From assembly GCA_005406025.1 (NCBI GenBank), contig BGZK01000093.1:310001-374000 (forward strand): DNA of 64,000 bases. The letters run 5' to 3'. The DNA is from Eumeta japonica (Eukaryota; Arthropoda; Insecta; Lepidoptera; Psychidae). The position numbers were made by a program, and so were the translations under genes. This document shows, one piece after another, positions 46,340 to 58,524 of this stretch. The notes under the pieces are model-generated. The model was not told the DNA's origin, did no database searches, and saw only the letters and a program-made list of their open reading frames with translations. Positions within the stretch are counted from its first letter, which is position 1, and every line of letters begins with the position of its first letter.

Positions 46340-49330
46340 CCAATAACACAGTGTCGTCTGGAAAACTACTGACGCCAATCGGATAGGTGTCCTTACCACA
46401 AATGAAATTTAGTAGTGAAATTCATTTTACGACACTGATTTCGACATCTTTGCGCATGTAGATGGCGACTCGCTAATTGCTACTATAGTAATTGAACTTT
46501 GGAACTGATTTTCAAGCTTATCTTTAAATATACTTGTTAGTTACTTTAATCACGTAAAAAAATGTAAATAAAAGTTGTTTCGAACAATATTATTGTCTTG
46601 TCAATATAAAGTTATTTCTCATTTTCTCGTTTATGGCCTTAAACGCCGTCTTAACGCGTAAAACCTGTCATAATCTTGAACGACACTTATAACTTCAAAG
46701 CTTCTGTTCCATGTTTTTTTTAACATCATTCGAGTCCAGATCGTAACCGAACTAAATAACCATACGATACGATCAAATTTAATATAAACAAAATGTAATT
46801 TGTTAACATATAAGTTTGTGGTAAACACTTGATAAATTGGCATTTCCCATATGGAAATCGTGCGATGGACTCTCGATCTAAGTGGTAATATATGTGCGGC
46901 TGTGCGGTTTGCATACAACTTTAAGTAACTTATTTAACTAAGACGTTAATACAGAATGGAATCAATCATGCATCTTTTCGCAAATGTTCTTTATCTCCTT
47001 TTTTAGAACGACTTTGCCCATGTAACTTTAACAAAAATATGTCATTGAAAAAGCATTTATAAAAATTGAGACACAACTGTATTAAATGCTAGGCCAGATT
47101 GCAAGCGCGCTCGCGGTCGTGGGATTGTACCGCCACGTGACGAACTCGAATTCAGTCCCTCGCTCGAACTTCGCGACAAATTAAAAAAAGAAATATCTAG
47201 TCACTTATCTACAAATGACACTTAATGTTGTCAGTGATATAAAGGTCGCCGATGGTATTATTAAATTAGTTTCTAATTTTCCACATGTGTTCCACTCATC
47301 TCTAAACAAACAAGGAAAACTAAGGCAAATTATCACTTAAACGATAGTTTACGCAATTTACGGACTTGTAGGCAGCAATGTCACCTCTGCAGACTCCCCA
47401 ACAATAAATCATGTTTGTATATTCGACAGCAATGAAACGCATTCCAAGTAGTACACAGTCTGTAAATATTAGGGACTATACACCAGTTTGCAGCTTTGAA
47501 AGTTAATAAAGCAGTAAAAACGCGGTTCAGAAAAACATTAACTGTATATCAACAATTAACAAATTTAATAATGCCTAAGCCTGTTTAATATACTTTTATT
47601 TCTCTTTTATATAGATAACTGTTGAATTACAGTGATATTTAGATCTATTATATGGATGACCCAAATACAAACTTCTCAGACACGTTTATAAAGGCTGTTA
47701 TGCTGTTCTTAGTGATATAAAAGCTCTCTATAAAAGTTTAGACCATTTTTTGGTGGCAAAAAAAATTCATTTACTACGCTAATTTTTAAGAGCCTCACAA
47801 AATTACACAAAACGGTCTATATCTTTATAACCTTCAAGTTATTACAACACTATTCATACTTTGATTATAAATGATATCAGTCATTTACAATCATAGTATC
47901 ATGATTAAAAGTCGTCAGTCATCATGATTAAAAAATCGTAGAAAATTAGAAAAAGCTCTAGGGTTATTAAAAAAAAGTGTTAAAAGAATAGAACAGTATT
48001 ATTGGTTCAAATACTAATTACGAATCAAATTAGGCAATAAGGATCTAATAATCCAAATGACAAAAAGTCAGATAATAGTATTCAAAGTCAGTATGTATTC
48101 TCTTTACAAATACCTGATTCAAACTCTAATTTAATTTCACAGCAAGAAAGGTGTACAACAAAAAGCTTTTAAGAATTTTTTTTAAAATACTACGCTGGCA
48201 ATACTTATTTGATGTTAAAAAATTAATTACTTACGTCTATGAAATATTCGTCCGTATTTGTAACTGAATTGAATATCACAAAAAACTATTATTTAGACTC
48301 AACTGTGATTATATAACTATGATTGTTATTATTCTAAGTTTACGATGCAAATGAGATTATAAGAGAGCATTTAAGTATTCAATACATACGATGTTGTTTA
48401 TTGATATGACGTCACTGTTAACCTAGTTCCTTCGTAGTCTAAAATATTTTGATTAACGTGTAAATGAATTTCATATTATTAAAAATGACTCTAAAAGTGT
48501 GTTACATTTACAAACACATTATATCTCAACCAAAATCAAGCACGTAAATCAATAATAGTGCAAAATGTCATGTAAAAACGACCGCACATTTTAAAGTATA
48601 CTTCATTATTTGTGGGGCACGTGAAAAAATTGTTGTAAATAGGCGCATATATATATTCAAAGTAAACCGTTTCCGCAATCGAATTTGTTCTAATAAGATT
48701 GATAAAGTTGGATACCATTAACTTATATTCCTCCTGTATTAAACTGTCACTTTGTGTATGTGTATGTATGTCACATATTTCTTTTATTAAAATAAAATTA
48801 TCTATTAGAATACAAGGTAAAATTAATTCCTTCTGATACCTAAAACACTTTGATTATCCTTTTAAATAGTCTTTGTTAAACTTTCAGTGTAATAAAAAAC
48901 TGAACAAGAAACACATTTTACGATACAGTCTTTACAATTAGCTCTAATGCAGCCTTTAACCTACTCTAAAGCATCTTCTGTCAATAATATAGAGCTGTTA
49001 ATCATCCGCATTAAAACTAAAGGTTGCTTAATTCGGTATTCATTTACTTTTACAAAAACTGAATAAACGTTTATACAGTAATTATACTGCTTACTTATGG
49101 AACTAAAGGAATCTATGAATTTTTTTCTTCAGCTTTTATGTAGCAATTTTGTGCTACTTTGGATTGTCATTAAGCACTAATATTAATCACACACAATCTT
49201 ATTTTCAAAAACGTCAATATTGTAAACGTAACATTTTTTACTATAACTGTAACCTAACACTAATACTATACCATCATTAAAAAAATATGTCTCTATCGTA
49301 AAAAAATTAAAAACAGCGAATAACGAAAGC
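46340..49330. other. Long AT-rich stretch, no gene recognised
   Basis: A small G+C-rich patch with a CACGTG E-box lies near 47100..47175. Frames of 60-95 codons occur on the minus strand without motifs. The remaining sequence shows no repeats that I can name and could be intron or untranslated sequence. Confidence 0.4.
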
Positions 49331-49334
49331 ACCT

Positions 49335-49435
49335 AAAAGCGTCAGTGCAAGTTCGCTACCGTACGAAGTTGTGCGACGCGAATAACTGTTGCGCCGCGCC
49401 TCGTGTCTGGCACGGCAAAGCGGACGATAGTCAAG
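49335..49435. promoter_or_regulatory. G+C-rich patch with initiator-like TCAGTGCA
   Basis: The G+C-rich patch contains CGTCAGTGCAAGTTCG (insect initiator-like TCAGT) and GCGCCGCGCCTCGTG. No TATA box or first exon can be assigned, so promoter function is a guess. Confidence 0.28.
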
Positions 49436-50119
49436 TATTGCTAAGGTTGTGACTTAGTGAATTTTCAGTACATGTTCTAAGCTATTTTCCTAATAAAATA
49501 ACTAGTTCAATGGTTTCTTTGGCAAAAAGAAAGAAATTATGAACATTTGCGGAGAAATCGATTCCATACGGTATATTGAAGTTTTGTCATTACAACAAAA
49601 CAAAATATATATTTTCGAATCATTTCAAAATTATCGGAAATTAAAATTTGGTCGTGAGAGTAGTGGTTTTAATTATTTATGAATAAAAAAAATGGATAGT
49701 GACGTTCAAAAACCTTTTGCTACAACAAAAGTCAATGTAATAAAAAAATATATAAACAATTAATAGTGTTTTCAAGAGTTATCATGTTTACAAAGACATA
49801 AAATAATCAATAGGACTGTCTTTTGTACCAATATATTTTGAATAATCAATACATAAGTGAATCGACTTAAAAATGACTTGTTTTTAAGATAACAATTTTT
49901 TAAGAATAGAAAAGATGTCAGAATTAATAAATATGAGTAAATCAAATGGAAGTTAGCGTCGTCCGGTGTGCAATATTCAGGTGTAGATAAAGCTCGCGTT
50001 CGAAGACGTATATGCATATACATTTTCCGGTTCCTTGAGCTCGAAAATAGAGGGAAGTTATGGAATTGGCCCGCAGGGCCGAGCGATTCTCAGATTTTAT
50101 ATTTACACACATAACATCA

Positions 50120-50120
<1 letters not shown>

Positions 50121-50171
<51 letters not shown>

Positions 50172-50261
50172 CGTGTGTGTGTGTGTTTGTGTGTGTGAGA
50201 GAGAGAGAGACAGAGAATGAATGTGTAAATGTGTGTGCGTGCGTGCGTGCATGTGTGTGTA
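50121..50261. repeat. Compound microsatellite (CT)n(TA)n(GT)n(GA)n
   Basis: CT, then about 18 TA units, TATG, GT runs, GA run, GTGC units and GT again follow one another over 140 bp. Frames through it on both strands are repeat translations. Confidence 0.95.
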
Positions 50262-50925
50262 AAACAAAAGCCAACTGACTGACTGACTGATATACCAACG
50301 CACAACCCAAATTACTAAGTTTAGAAACTTGCAATTGTGTGAAGATTTATCTGATATAATGTAGACGAGAACTAAGAAAGGTGTTTTAGGAAAAATTCAA
50401 CCTCTAAAGGGTTAAAAAGGATGAAATATTGTTTTATTGGCAATTGCGGTCGTTGAAGCTATAAATGTCAGGTTTAAGGTTTTAGTTACTTACAAAAATA
50501 AAAAAATGACGCATTATTTCTTTATTAACCCTGAGAGGGATAAAGGGACAAAATGTTGTACAAAAAACTGAAACCGTTGAAGCTATTGATTTGAAAATTT
50601 ATATTTTAATTTTAATAAAAATAAGATGAATTAAAAAAAAACTAATGATATGCACTGTTTTTTAAAGTAAATCGTCAGGGGATGAAATAAAGGTTGAAAT
50701 TTTTATATACAAAAACGAAACCGTTAAAACTATTGATGTCAAAATTTATACTTTATTTATTTATTACAAATGAAAAATAATGTTATGCATAGTTTTTGGA
50801 GAAGTACCCCTAAAGAATTGAAATGAGTAAAGAAATATTGTATAAAAAAATTGAAATCTCTGAAACTATTAGTGTCAAATTTTATGAATTGAAACTGCTG
50901 AAATTATTGAGGTCAGCGTTTTTAT
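50262..50925 (+). repeat. GACTGACTGACTGA lepidopteran repeat with ~115-bp internal tandem units
   Basis: It starts with GCCAACTGACTGACTGACTG and CCAACGCACAACCCAAATTA, a recognisable lepidopteran repeat head. Four diverged units follow with the words CCTCTAAAGGGTTAAAAAGG, GAAACCGTTGAAGCTATTGA and GTCAAAATTTATA. The latter recurs near 50455, 50575, 50720 and 50865. No coding frame. Confidence 0.6.
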
Positions 50926-50977
50926 TTATTATTTTTTTGCTCATCTTTATACATATAAAGAATACAAACATACGGTA

Positions 50978-51023
50978 ACATACGGAAATCCAATTTCTAC
51001 ATAGAAATTGGATTTCCGTATGT
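50978..51023. repeat. Perfect 21-bp hairpin
   Basis: ACATACGGAAATCCAATTTC plus T (50978..50998) is exactly mirrored at 51003..51023 with a 4-bp loop. The left arm is preceded by a second ACATACGG copy, suggesting a local duplication. Confidence 0.85.
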
Positions 51024-51280
51024 TTGTCGCCGCAATACACGAAAAGTAGATCTTCAATCGGCTTGAAATTTTGACCCAACGTTGTGTTTTCTTTTGATAT
51101 GTTCTAGCATTTGTCTCCGACTTCGTGTGTCTATTTATACTATTGACTAGATCTACATCAGCGATCTTAAATTTTTTTTCACTCATACAAAGCTACATAT
51201 ACATATTTTATTTTGATATTAACATTTGCCCCGGCTTCATAGAAATAGTAATCGTGAACAGTAGCGTTATCAAAGTGTAG

Positions 51281-51339
51281 TGTATTTATTTATTTGACAA
51301 TATGATCTAGCGGATCATATTGTCAAATAAATAAATACA
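51281..51339. repeat. Perfect 27-bp hairpin
   Basis: TGTATTTATTTATTTGACAA plus TATGATC (51281..51307) is exactly mirrored at 51313..51339 around TAGCG. It is the most perfect long stem-loop in the window and lies 258 bp from another. Confidence 0.9.
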
Positions 51340-51474
51340 CAAATTTTTTTTTAGATAATCTATTTATTCGTCGAGCTCGATTCTACTGCCTTCGGATCGA
51401 CAACAGAACATTTTTTGACCGAGCTTCCGCGCTTTTAATTTTTTTTTGGTTTTATTACAATTTGACTAAGCCCA

Positions 51475-51760
51475 CCAGGGAAACATGTCAAGATCAAAGT
51501 TCACATGGGCCCGTGTGAACGGTCCCGCGACAATGAGCGGCGTAGACAGCGCGTGCTCCGGTTTAGGCCCGTCACAACTCCCAGCATTATGCCGAACAAT
51601 GCGGCGATCGCCGGCGCAATAATAATTACCACTCGTTGCGTAGGAGGCTTGGGAAATTCTACCACATGGATTTGATAGCACTCCTTTGATGCGAGCTGTT
51701 GAGCGACTCTCATTGTTGCGTTGACGAATGGGGGGATGCGTGGTTCTCATACTAGGAAAT
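51475..51760 (-). pseudogene. G+C-richer block with membrane-segment-like frame
   Basis: Two overlapping minus-strand frames are open for 70 and 94 codons. One (51713..51501) reads QRVVIIIAPAIAALFGIMLG, a good transmembrane-like run, after KECYQIHVVEFPKPPT. The other ends PLIVAGPFTRAHVNFDLDMF and a stop. Joining the first half of one to the second half of the other would need a frame change near 51560, so this may be a broken gene. Composition contrasts with AT-rich flanks. I do not recognise a family. Confidence 0.25.
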
Positions 51761-51764
51761 GCTT

Positions 51765-52815
51765 TTGGTTGTCGATGCGCGATGTCGAGTGCTTTTGATA
51801 CGATGATACAAATAATAACTTAATCAATTCAATGAGACGAACAAGGCACGCTCGCTCAAAAAAAATACGAGCGCGTGTAACCTTTACGCGTGATTGAAGT
51901 TAAACTTTTTGTTTGATTTTATGGCAGACATCCCAAATAAACTAAAAATCAAATAAAAGAATAAGGAATTCATTCTATATCTATGCAAGAGAAGCCGTGG
52001 TTATAGCTAGTTATTAATAATATAATAATAAAAAAGTATTAGGGGTCTACAATGAAGTTGTCATTTATGAATGGAGGTTATTTTGAATTTCAATATTCGA
52101 CTAATTCGAAATTCAAATTATAAATGCGGAATCGGCGTAAAAGAAATACAGATTTTATTAAACGCACTAAAGTTGCCGTTTTAGAATATAAACCATTTAG
52201 ATTTAGAATATTAATATTTCTAGCTTGGCGCCAAATTCGAAATTCAGATTATAAAAGCGGAAATACGTAAGAATATTACTTCCGTCCGAAAAAAATTTTT
52301 CAGTTACTCCCAAGTCAGGCCTAAAGTAATTTTTCTTCCGAAATCTTTTTCATTTTAAAGAATAGGTTCGATTTTTTTCTGAAGGGTATCTTAAATAAAT
52401 ACTGGACTCCATCAGTTCTTGTAAACGCAAAAGAGGTTTGCGAGACCAAATTAATTCTAGACATAAGAACGATTTTGCTGCCCATAAAACCTGATTAAGC
52501 AAAATTACCAAATGATTATGAAGCAAGGTGTGTGCTTTTATGATAAGATCTGAAATTCAGCTAAAATTCAAAATTTGCTATTTTATGAATTTAAAAATTT
52601 TGTTAAAAAGAAGTGATACGATAAGGTTTATTATACCGTGTTTTAATGGAAAAAAACACATCTAATTGAACTACTCAGCTATCAGGTTGCTTCATGTTAT
52701 TCCTAAGTGTTGTACTAATTTATGAATTATTTAATACTTTTTATCGTTGACCAAAAGAAGATCAACCCTTGAGTTTCTTGCCCATTCATCTTAAGACGAA
52801 TCAGCATTTGGAACT
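51765..52815. other. AT-rich DNA, nothing recognised
   Basis: Repeated short words (CGAAATTCAAATTATAAA near 52110; CGAAATTCAGATTATAAA near 52238) suggest an old local duplication. No gene is visible. Confidence 0.4.
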
Positions 52816-52817
52816 GA

Positions 52818-52935
52818 GGGGCCATTCATTTATTACGTAAGCACCGAAAGGAGATGGGGGGTCTTTGTTTTGCTTACTTTTCATGACATGGATGACGGGA
52901 GGGGGTCTGGATGATGATTACGTCAGCAATATTTA
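52818..52935 (+). mobile_element. TTACGTAA...GGGGGTC...TTACGTCA repeat
   Basis: GGGGCCATTCATTTATTACG, GATGGGGGGTC, GACGGGAGGGGGTCTGG and GATTACGTCAGC match a widespread insect repeat with ACGT-containing ends and G runs. Outer ends are partly symmetrical. A second copy lies inverted at 54510. Confidence 0.5.
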
Positions 52936-54505
52936 TGTACTTTAATTACCTGATTTTTCTGGAAAGAGATTTCCCTGATTACTTACTCGACCTCACGCGG
53001 TGGTTTACGGTTGAGTTAGAAAGAATCGGGAATTACCGTGCGCGCTATGCACTTGCTTTTTATTCGATTTCACATTGGTTCGGTTCATTGCGTTTGACGT
53101 CTTATTAGTTAATGGTTATTTTACATCATATATAAAGGAGAGAAGATGCACAGTTCTGTGCAAAAACTGCCACGGTAAATAAGTGCTAAAATAGATCGTT
53201 TAGCACTCATTGTATTTAGTGTAGTTTCCTCAGCCTTTTCGTTAAGATTTTAAAACGTTCTGTCAAAAAATACCTAAATAACACATTAAAAGCTTTGAAA
53301 AAAAATGGTTTTTCTTATTTTCGATAAACAAAATTTAGTTTACTTAGGATAAGTGCTAAATCGTGTATTATAACGAGGATTTGATAATATATTATTTCAA
53401 TTTCTTCATTTAAAGCACCATCAAAATCTGAGATATAAACGGACTTTACGGAAATATACCTAAATAACCTTGGTCTCGTACTTTCTGCGTTGTTACTGTA
53501 TTTGTTCGCTCATTAATAGTAATTCAATTCTTAAACTAATAGATTCGCCTTTGTTATTTTTATTTTTTTACTTTTTATGTAATCTTAAAATTACATCTTT
53601 AAGACAAATGTACAACAAATAAAACTATTCCAAGGAATTGATGTGAAATATATTTCGATTTTTTTAAGATTACGTACAAGTATATAATATATTGCCTTTT
53701 AACAAAAAAAATTTCAAAGTTTAATAGATCGTCACCTGTTTTATGATACAAATAAACAGAAGCATTTGTATTACTATACTTTATACAATTTAGAAATTCT
53801 TAAGTTCTTTAATGAATATTTCAAGTGAAATAATAAAATTAAATTTTTACGTTAACTGTTAAGTTTTAGTCTGTAGAAAAATATCCTATGATTATGTTCA
53901 TCCATTCGAACAAAAAACAATAATAAAGTATTAAAATAATGTTAAACCGCTCCACCGATGTATTGTTTTAGAACAGCATGTGAAAATTTGGAAAATTACG
54001 TCTTATTTTAATAAAGTAAAAGATGATTATTTTTTGTACTAATTGTATTTAAACAACCCAAGCTTATAAAAGCGTGTTAAAAAAGAACTTTTTTCTTATG
54101 ATCTTTCGATTGAAATCTCATATGACAAACAATGTTTTTTGCTTTGTTTTTTTTTAGTACTGTAGTAAGGTATTGTAAAATGTAAGACACAAATATTATG
54201 TACACTTTGAGCCGTTTTTCGATATTAAAATAGTAAGCAATTGTATATGTTCCCTTTTCCATTTATGTTTTACTATTGATCCATTTTGCTACTGTTGAAA
54301 TTGTTTAAAAATTGTTAGTAAAACAAATTAAATAAATATCATTTTATGTTAATAATATAACGTTTATATAATAATTTGTTGAAATAAATGTTAAATGTGC
54401 TACAAATTTGTCTATAGTCTCAGAATTCTTTATTTCTAGATAACTGCTGCTCATGAAAAACAAAACCAATATATACCAATGTTTACATAAGCATGGTAAG
54501 AGCTT
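52936..54505. other. AT-rich DNA, no gene recognised
   Basis: CATATATAAAGGAGAGAAG (about 53128) is TATA-like, but no downstream exon can be supported. A 65-codon plus-strand frame at 52911 overlaps the repeat. Confidence 0.4.
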
Positions 54506-54509
54506 TATT

Positions 54510-54592
54510 TACGCTGACAAGGAGGGGGTTAACAATTACACAAATTCTGCTTGCGTAATACCTGAATGACCCCCGATGGTAATGCAAACGTC
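54510..54592 (-). mobile_element. Second copy of the TTACGTAA/GGGGGTC repeat, decayed
   Basis: Plus-strand order TTACGCTGACAAGGAGGGGG...TTGCGTAATACCTGAATGAC, CCCCC. Reversed, it follows the layout of the copy at 52818. Confidence 0.4.
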
Positions 54593-54594
54593 GA

Positions 54595-55440
54595 AAATAA
54601 TTCGTTAATGACGTATTTCAAGATTTTTTTTGGCTTCGAAATGATTTTCAATCACTGGTCAACGGTAAAGGAGCAGCTGTCGTATGTTATTGTGATTGAT
54701 AATGGTTGGCGTAGCGATTGAAATACACGGTATAAAAATTACATATATAAAATATAAATTATGAGATGAAAAACAACGACTCCATAAAATCAAAGAATTC
54801 CATAAAAAGCACATCTTTTCCGGATATCACAAAACAAACAATTTATTTATATATTTTCTTTATACAGGGAATTAAATTGTCTAACAATTTATGAATACTT
54901 CAAATATAATAATTGAGTTCAGTATTAAAAAAAATTTTTAAAAGCACAGTATATCATTTTACCGAATTTCCACCGGTTTCACGCATTGAAATAAACTACA
55001 ACTATATAGCATGAAGCACCAAGCGTTTCGTGTATTATTAAATTGACCATCGCTTTGCCTAAACGAGTTTTTGCCGATGCGTGTTTCCATTGTGAGGTGG
55101 TTATGCGAGCGCAGTGGTAACACTTTCACCTTGTGAATCAAGAACACTAAGGGAATGACAACTGCTTTGCATTACTTTGTACTAGACCATTGTTACGTTT
55201 TATTACTGATCATTAGGCGTCCATAAATGGTGATGGCAGTCGTCGTGAAAATAGAGAAATTGAGTTGTTTTGTCCGTATAATAAAAAGTCGAACAGAGTT
55301 TGACCACAAAATAAGTGTCAGTAGTAACAGCTTTATTTTGTGGCCTAACTTTACACTACCAGAGTTTTGTACAATATTGAGCTAAATAACATAAATCTCC
55401 TATTGTCTTTGAATGAATGATTAGAAAATTTACACAATTA
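54595..55440. other. AT-rich DNA, nothing recognised
   Basis: No frame or repeat worth naming. Confidence 0.4.
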
Positions 55441-55445
55441 TCATT

Positions 55446-55772
55446 TCATATCACCTTTCGCCCGTGGCTTCGTCCGAGTGGGCATTGAATAAATTCTCTC
55501 ATCTTTATGTTTTTCTGTCAATCGTGATTTCGATTCGGCTCCTGTGTTCAACTTCGATTCCTGTTCAAATGCCGGTTCCGAATCCGTCTTCGTTCTGAAT
55601 TCGAGTCCCAGTCACAACACTGGGATTGGAATTAAGGATCTTGTAATTTAGAATTCACAGGAGTGAAAGTTAGTCTAGGATAGTCTAGACTCCGCTCCCT
55701 GTTTCGTTTTAGATTCCGATGCATTCTGATATCTCACTCGATCCCGATCTCTATAGTGTTCCCCATTTTATT
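55446..55772 (-). repeat. GARTCGGGA hexamer element, copy 4
   Basis: Plus-strand order: CTTTCGCCCGTGGCTTCGTC (tail), ATTGAATAAATTCTCTCATC, then GATTTCGATTCGGCTCC, GCCGGTTCCGAATCC, GATCCCGATCTC. It is the most complete minus-strand copy and preserves the tail and flanking AATAAATTC seen in copy 1 (reversed). Confidence 0.65.
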
Positions 55773-55774
55773 GA

Positions 55775-56645
55775 ATATGTCATTCAAACAAATAATACAA
55801 ATAAATGTTTTAATACCTAGAAGCATTAAATCATGAAATAACATCGAGATTCACAAAAATTGATTGAACCACACTAAAAATTTCTAGCAATATCGAAAAC
55901 CCTAAAAACATTGAAATAATTCTTAGTTTATAACAAATACCTCGTATATCAGTTTTATTTAATGACAAGTCTCGTTTTTAATAATAAGTCTTGCTCAAAA
56001 TTGTAACATTGTAAATACAGCCTTTCGGTTGTGCGTTGATCGGTCAGTCACTTTCTGCTTTTATATATTTTAATAGAAATGGTGTGACGTGTGAAACGTA
56101 ATCGAGCATTGTTTCCGGAGATTTTACCGAAATAAATGTTTACACTATTTTGGACCTTGAAAGAAAAGGCTTAATAAGTTTATTATGTTTTGTATAGGAA
56201 CATTATTTTATATTACATATCTCATTTTGGTAATAAATACCCTATCAATATCCTGACCATTAAAACGTATGACATAGTTTAGGGCGAACTTTTCAGTTTT
56301 ACAGCTAAAATTAATCATTTTATTAACATTTTCAACGATCTCACTCAACCTGGATCTTGGAAAATGAAATTAAGAGAAAGCACTCCGGTGGACACCAAAA
56401 ATGGTTTTATAGTTCGTGCAGTCCGTACACGTGTCTTTTGTACAAAAATGTAATAGGTCTTTTGGATATCATGTGGATCTGATGCGTTTGATGACAATAG
56501 AGTAATCTGATAGTCTGCAGCTAATGCGGCCAGTAACGAAGATTGTGTTCTGACGTGGAACTTTTAAAATATTAAACTTCGAAATGAAACTTTCTCTGCG
56601 ACAATGAAATATATAAATAAGGAGATTCCTGTAATCACTAAAATA
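55775..56645. other. AT-rich DNA, nothing recognised
   Basis: A mixed-composition patch near 56035..56120 has no assignable role. Confidence 0.4.
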
Positions 56646-56649
56646 ATGA

Positions 56650-57325
56650 TAATGAAAAAAAACCGACCAAGAACATATCGGACCATGCTCAATGTAGGGT
56701 TCCGAAGCCATCATTATAAAGAAATGCACTACAGATGAAAAACTATGTTGTTACATTTTTTCCATATTTCCTGCACATAATCAGTATAAGCAATTTAGTC
56801 ACTTATAAGTAGAGAAATAAGTAGGTATGTCGATTATTACTCTTAAAATAATGTAACCTAAAATGTATCACCAAAAGAGCATATTTTCATGGCACTTACG
56901 TCCTTTTGTTGAAAAACACAGGTTTTTGCCAATAGCTTAAAAACAATGTACAACAATATATTCGTTCAAAATACTTTCGGTGAAAGTATTTATTAAGCGT
57001 TACCTTTGTAGTTTTTTTCATATTATCTGGACAAACGGTTTAAAAGAGAGAGTGGGGGGACGATTTCTGCAACTTTCGAGCGATTATTTCCGGAAATATT
57101 CACTTGATCAAAAACATTGCTTAGAGTTTTAAAAGAACTGTCGATGTTGCTACACGTAGACCTTTGCTGAAAAAAAACTTTTTCAGCTTCTGTTACATGT
57201 ATGGATTGCCCCCTCTAGAAATCAATTTACAAGACACCAATACTATAAATTTCATTAATAAACATCTTATATTTTTTGAATAAAATGCTTATAACGTATG
57301 GACGGACATTGCGAAACTATTTGAT
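56650..57325 (+). mobile_element. AAAACCGACCAAG...GGACCATGC lepidopteran repeat
   Basis: The head AAAAAACCGACCAAGAACAT, CGGACCATGCTCAATGTAGG and GTTCCG is the recognisable start of a multicopy lepidopteran repeat. AGCGATTATTTCCGGAAATA, TGTTACATGTATGGATTGCC and GGACGGACATTGCGAAACTA follow in the canonical order. The usual final GGGTTCC...GGAACCC end is missing, so the copy is 3'-truncated. No coding frame. Confidence 0.65.
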
Positions 57326-57567
57326 CGGTGAAAACGTTTTTTCATAATCTACAAGCAAAAAGATGCAGTAAAATCTCTTTGATTGTGCTATTTATATCTG
57401 GTTAGTTTTGATATCATTAAATATAGGGCATTTTAAAAAGAAAAATTAAAAGTGAGAACGGTGTCCCGCCATTTTGCTAATTTTTTCGCATGCGCTGCCA
57501 CTTTAATCGTCAAGGCGGTGCACCAGCAGGTGACGCACGTCGTCGTGTGAGCCGTAACCATCCGTGG

Positions 57568-57684
57568 GCCTAGCATGATCCGCTAGAGAAGTGCATCTCT
57601 ATGGGACTATCCTTCTCACGTCTACGTAATGAATGAAAGGGACAGTCCTATAGAGAGACTTTTCTCTAAAGCGTCATGCTAAGC
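57568..57684. mobile_element. Long stem-loop element, two ~50-bp arms
   Basis: GCCTAGCATGATCCGCTAGA...CTTCTC (57568..57617) pairs with 57635..57684 (GAAAGGGACAGTCCTATAGA...CATGCTAAGC) over about 50 bp with scattered mismatches. The loop of about 17 bp includes GTCTACGTAATG. The arms are imperfect, as in a hairpin RNA precursor or a tiny MITE. Confidence 0.6.
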
Positions 57685-57884
57685 ATGTTGAACTGTAGAC
57701 GAATATGCGAGCGCACCTAAGACCTCGGCAAAGGCGAACGAGAAGGTAACCATAGGGGCATTATGGTCGGTAGGAGTATGATATAACGCTGACACGCAGA
57801 TTGAGATGTCGTAATCGATAAAGTTCTCCCAAAATAAAAATGGATAAGTTCGAGAAGAATTTGTGTCTTAAGGGTTCTGTACGA

Positions 57885-58500
57885 AAATATTTCGTAATTC
57901 AAATCTGTAATTCCAAAAAATTTCGATAGGTTTTTTTATTTTTGAATTTTGAGTGTTATCAATTTTCATAGAGGAAAATTTGAAACGTTGTCCTATATAC
58001 ATCAGTCTACATCACAACCGACACTTGAACTGCAAATGGCAGTTTACAATTGCAAAAATATAATTTATATGATATAACTACATATTAATAATTATCAGAT
58101 TTCTCTTTTACTTATATTGTGTACTTAAGTTTTTACTTAAGTATACTTTGTGTTTGATATTTTATGGTTTTACGTCAAAAACGTTTACGTCAAATGGTTT
58201 TAAGTCTCAAGAGACCGTATATCTTAGTATTTTACATTCTATCTAACTTGCTATTTATTGCTATCTCTATTTCTGTGGAAAAAAGTTTTATTAGACAAAT
58301 AGACAGACGGACAACAAAAAGGTGTCTTACTGGGATTTAGTCTTAATTTCACTCTTGCAAGACGTACCCTATGAATGAAAGTGCAAAGATAATGGACTCC
58401 ACAGATTTATTGTGAAATTAGAAGGGGAGAAAAGGAGTTTCCTGTGTTTTCGACGCAACCACGAATATTAAGAGTGAAAGCATCTAAAACGACAAAGTCT
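57885..58500. other. AT-rich DNA with a small repeat fragment
   Basis: GACAAATAGACAGACGGACA (about 58293) is a short fragment of the tail type seen at 39690. Otherwise nothing recognised. Confidence 0.4.
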
Positions 58501-58524
58501 GTGTGTGTATTAGTACCGACGCAC

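Noticed and set aside
50035..50334. His/Thr-rich and Ile/Tyr-rich frames on both strands
   Set aside because: They are produced by the compound microsatellite.
53125..53170. TATA-box promoter (CATATATAAAGG)
   Set aside because: No initiator, exon or open frame follows; TATA-like words are common at this base composition.
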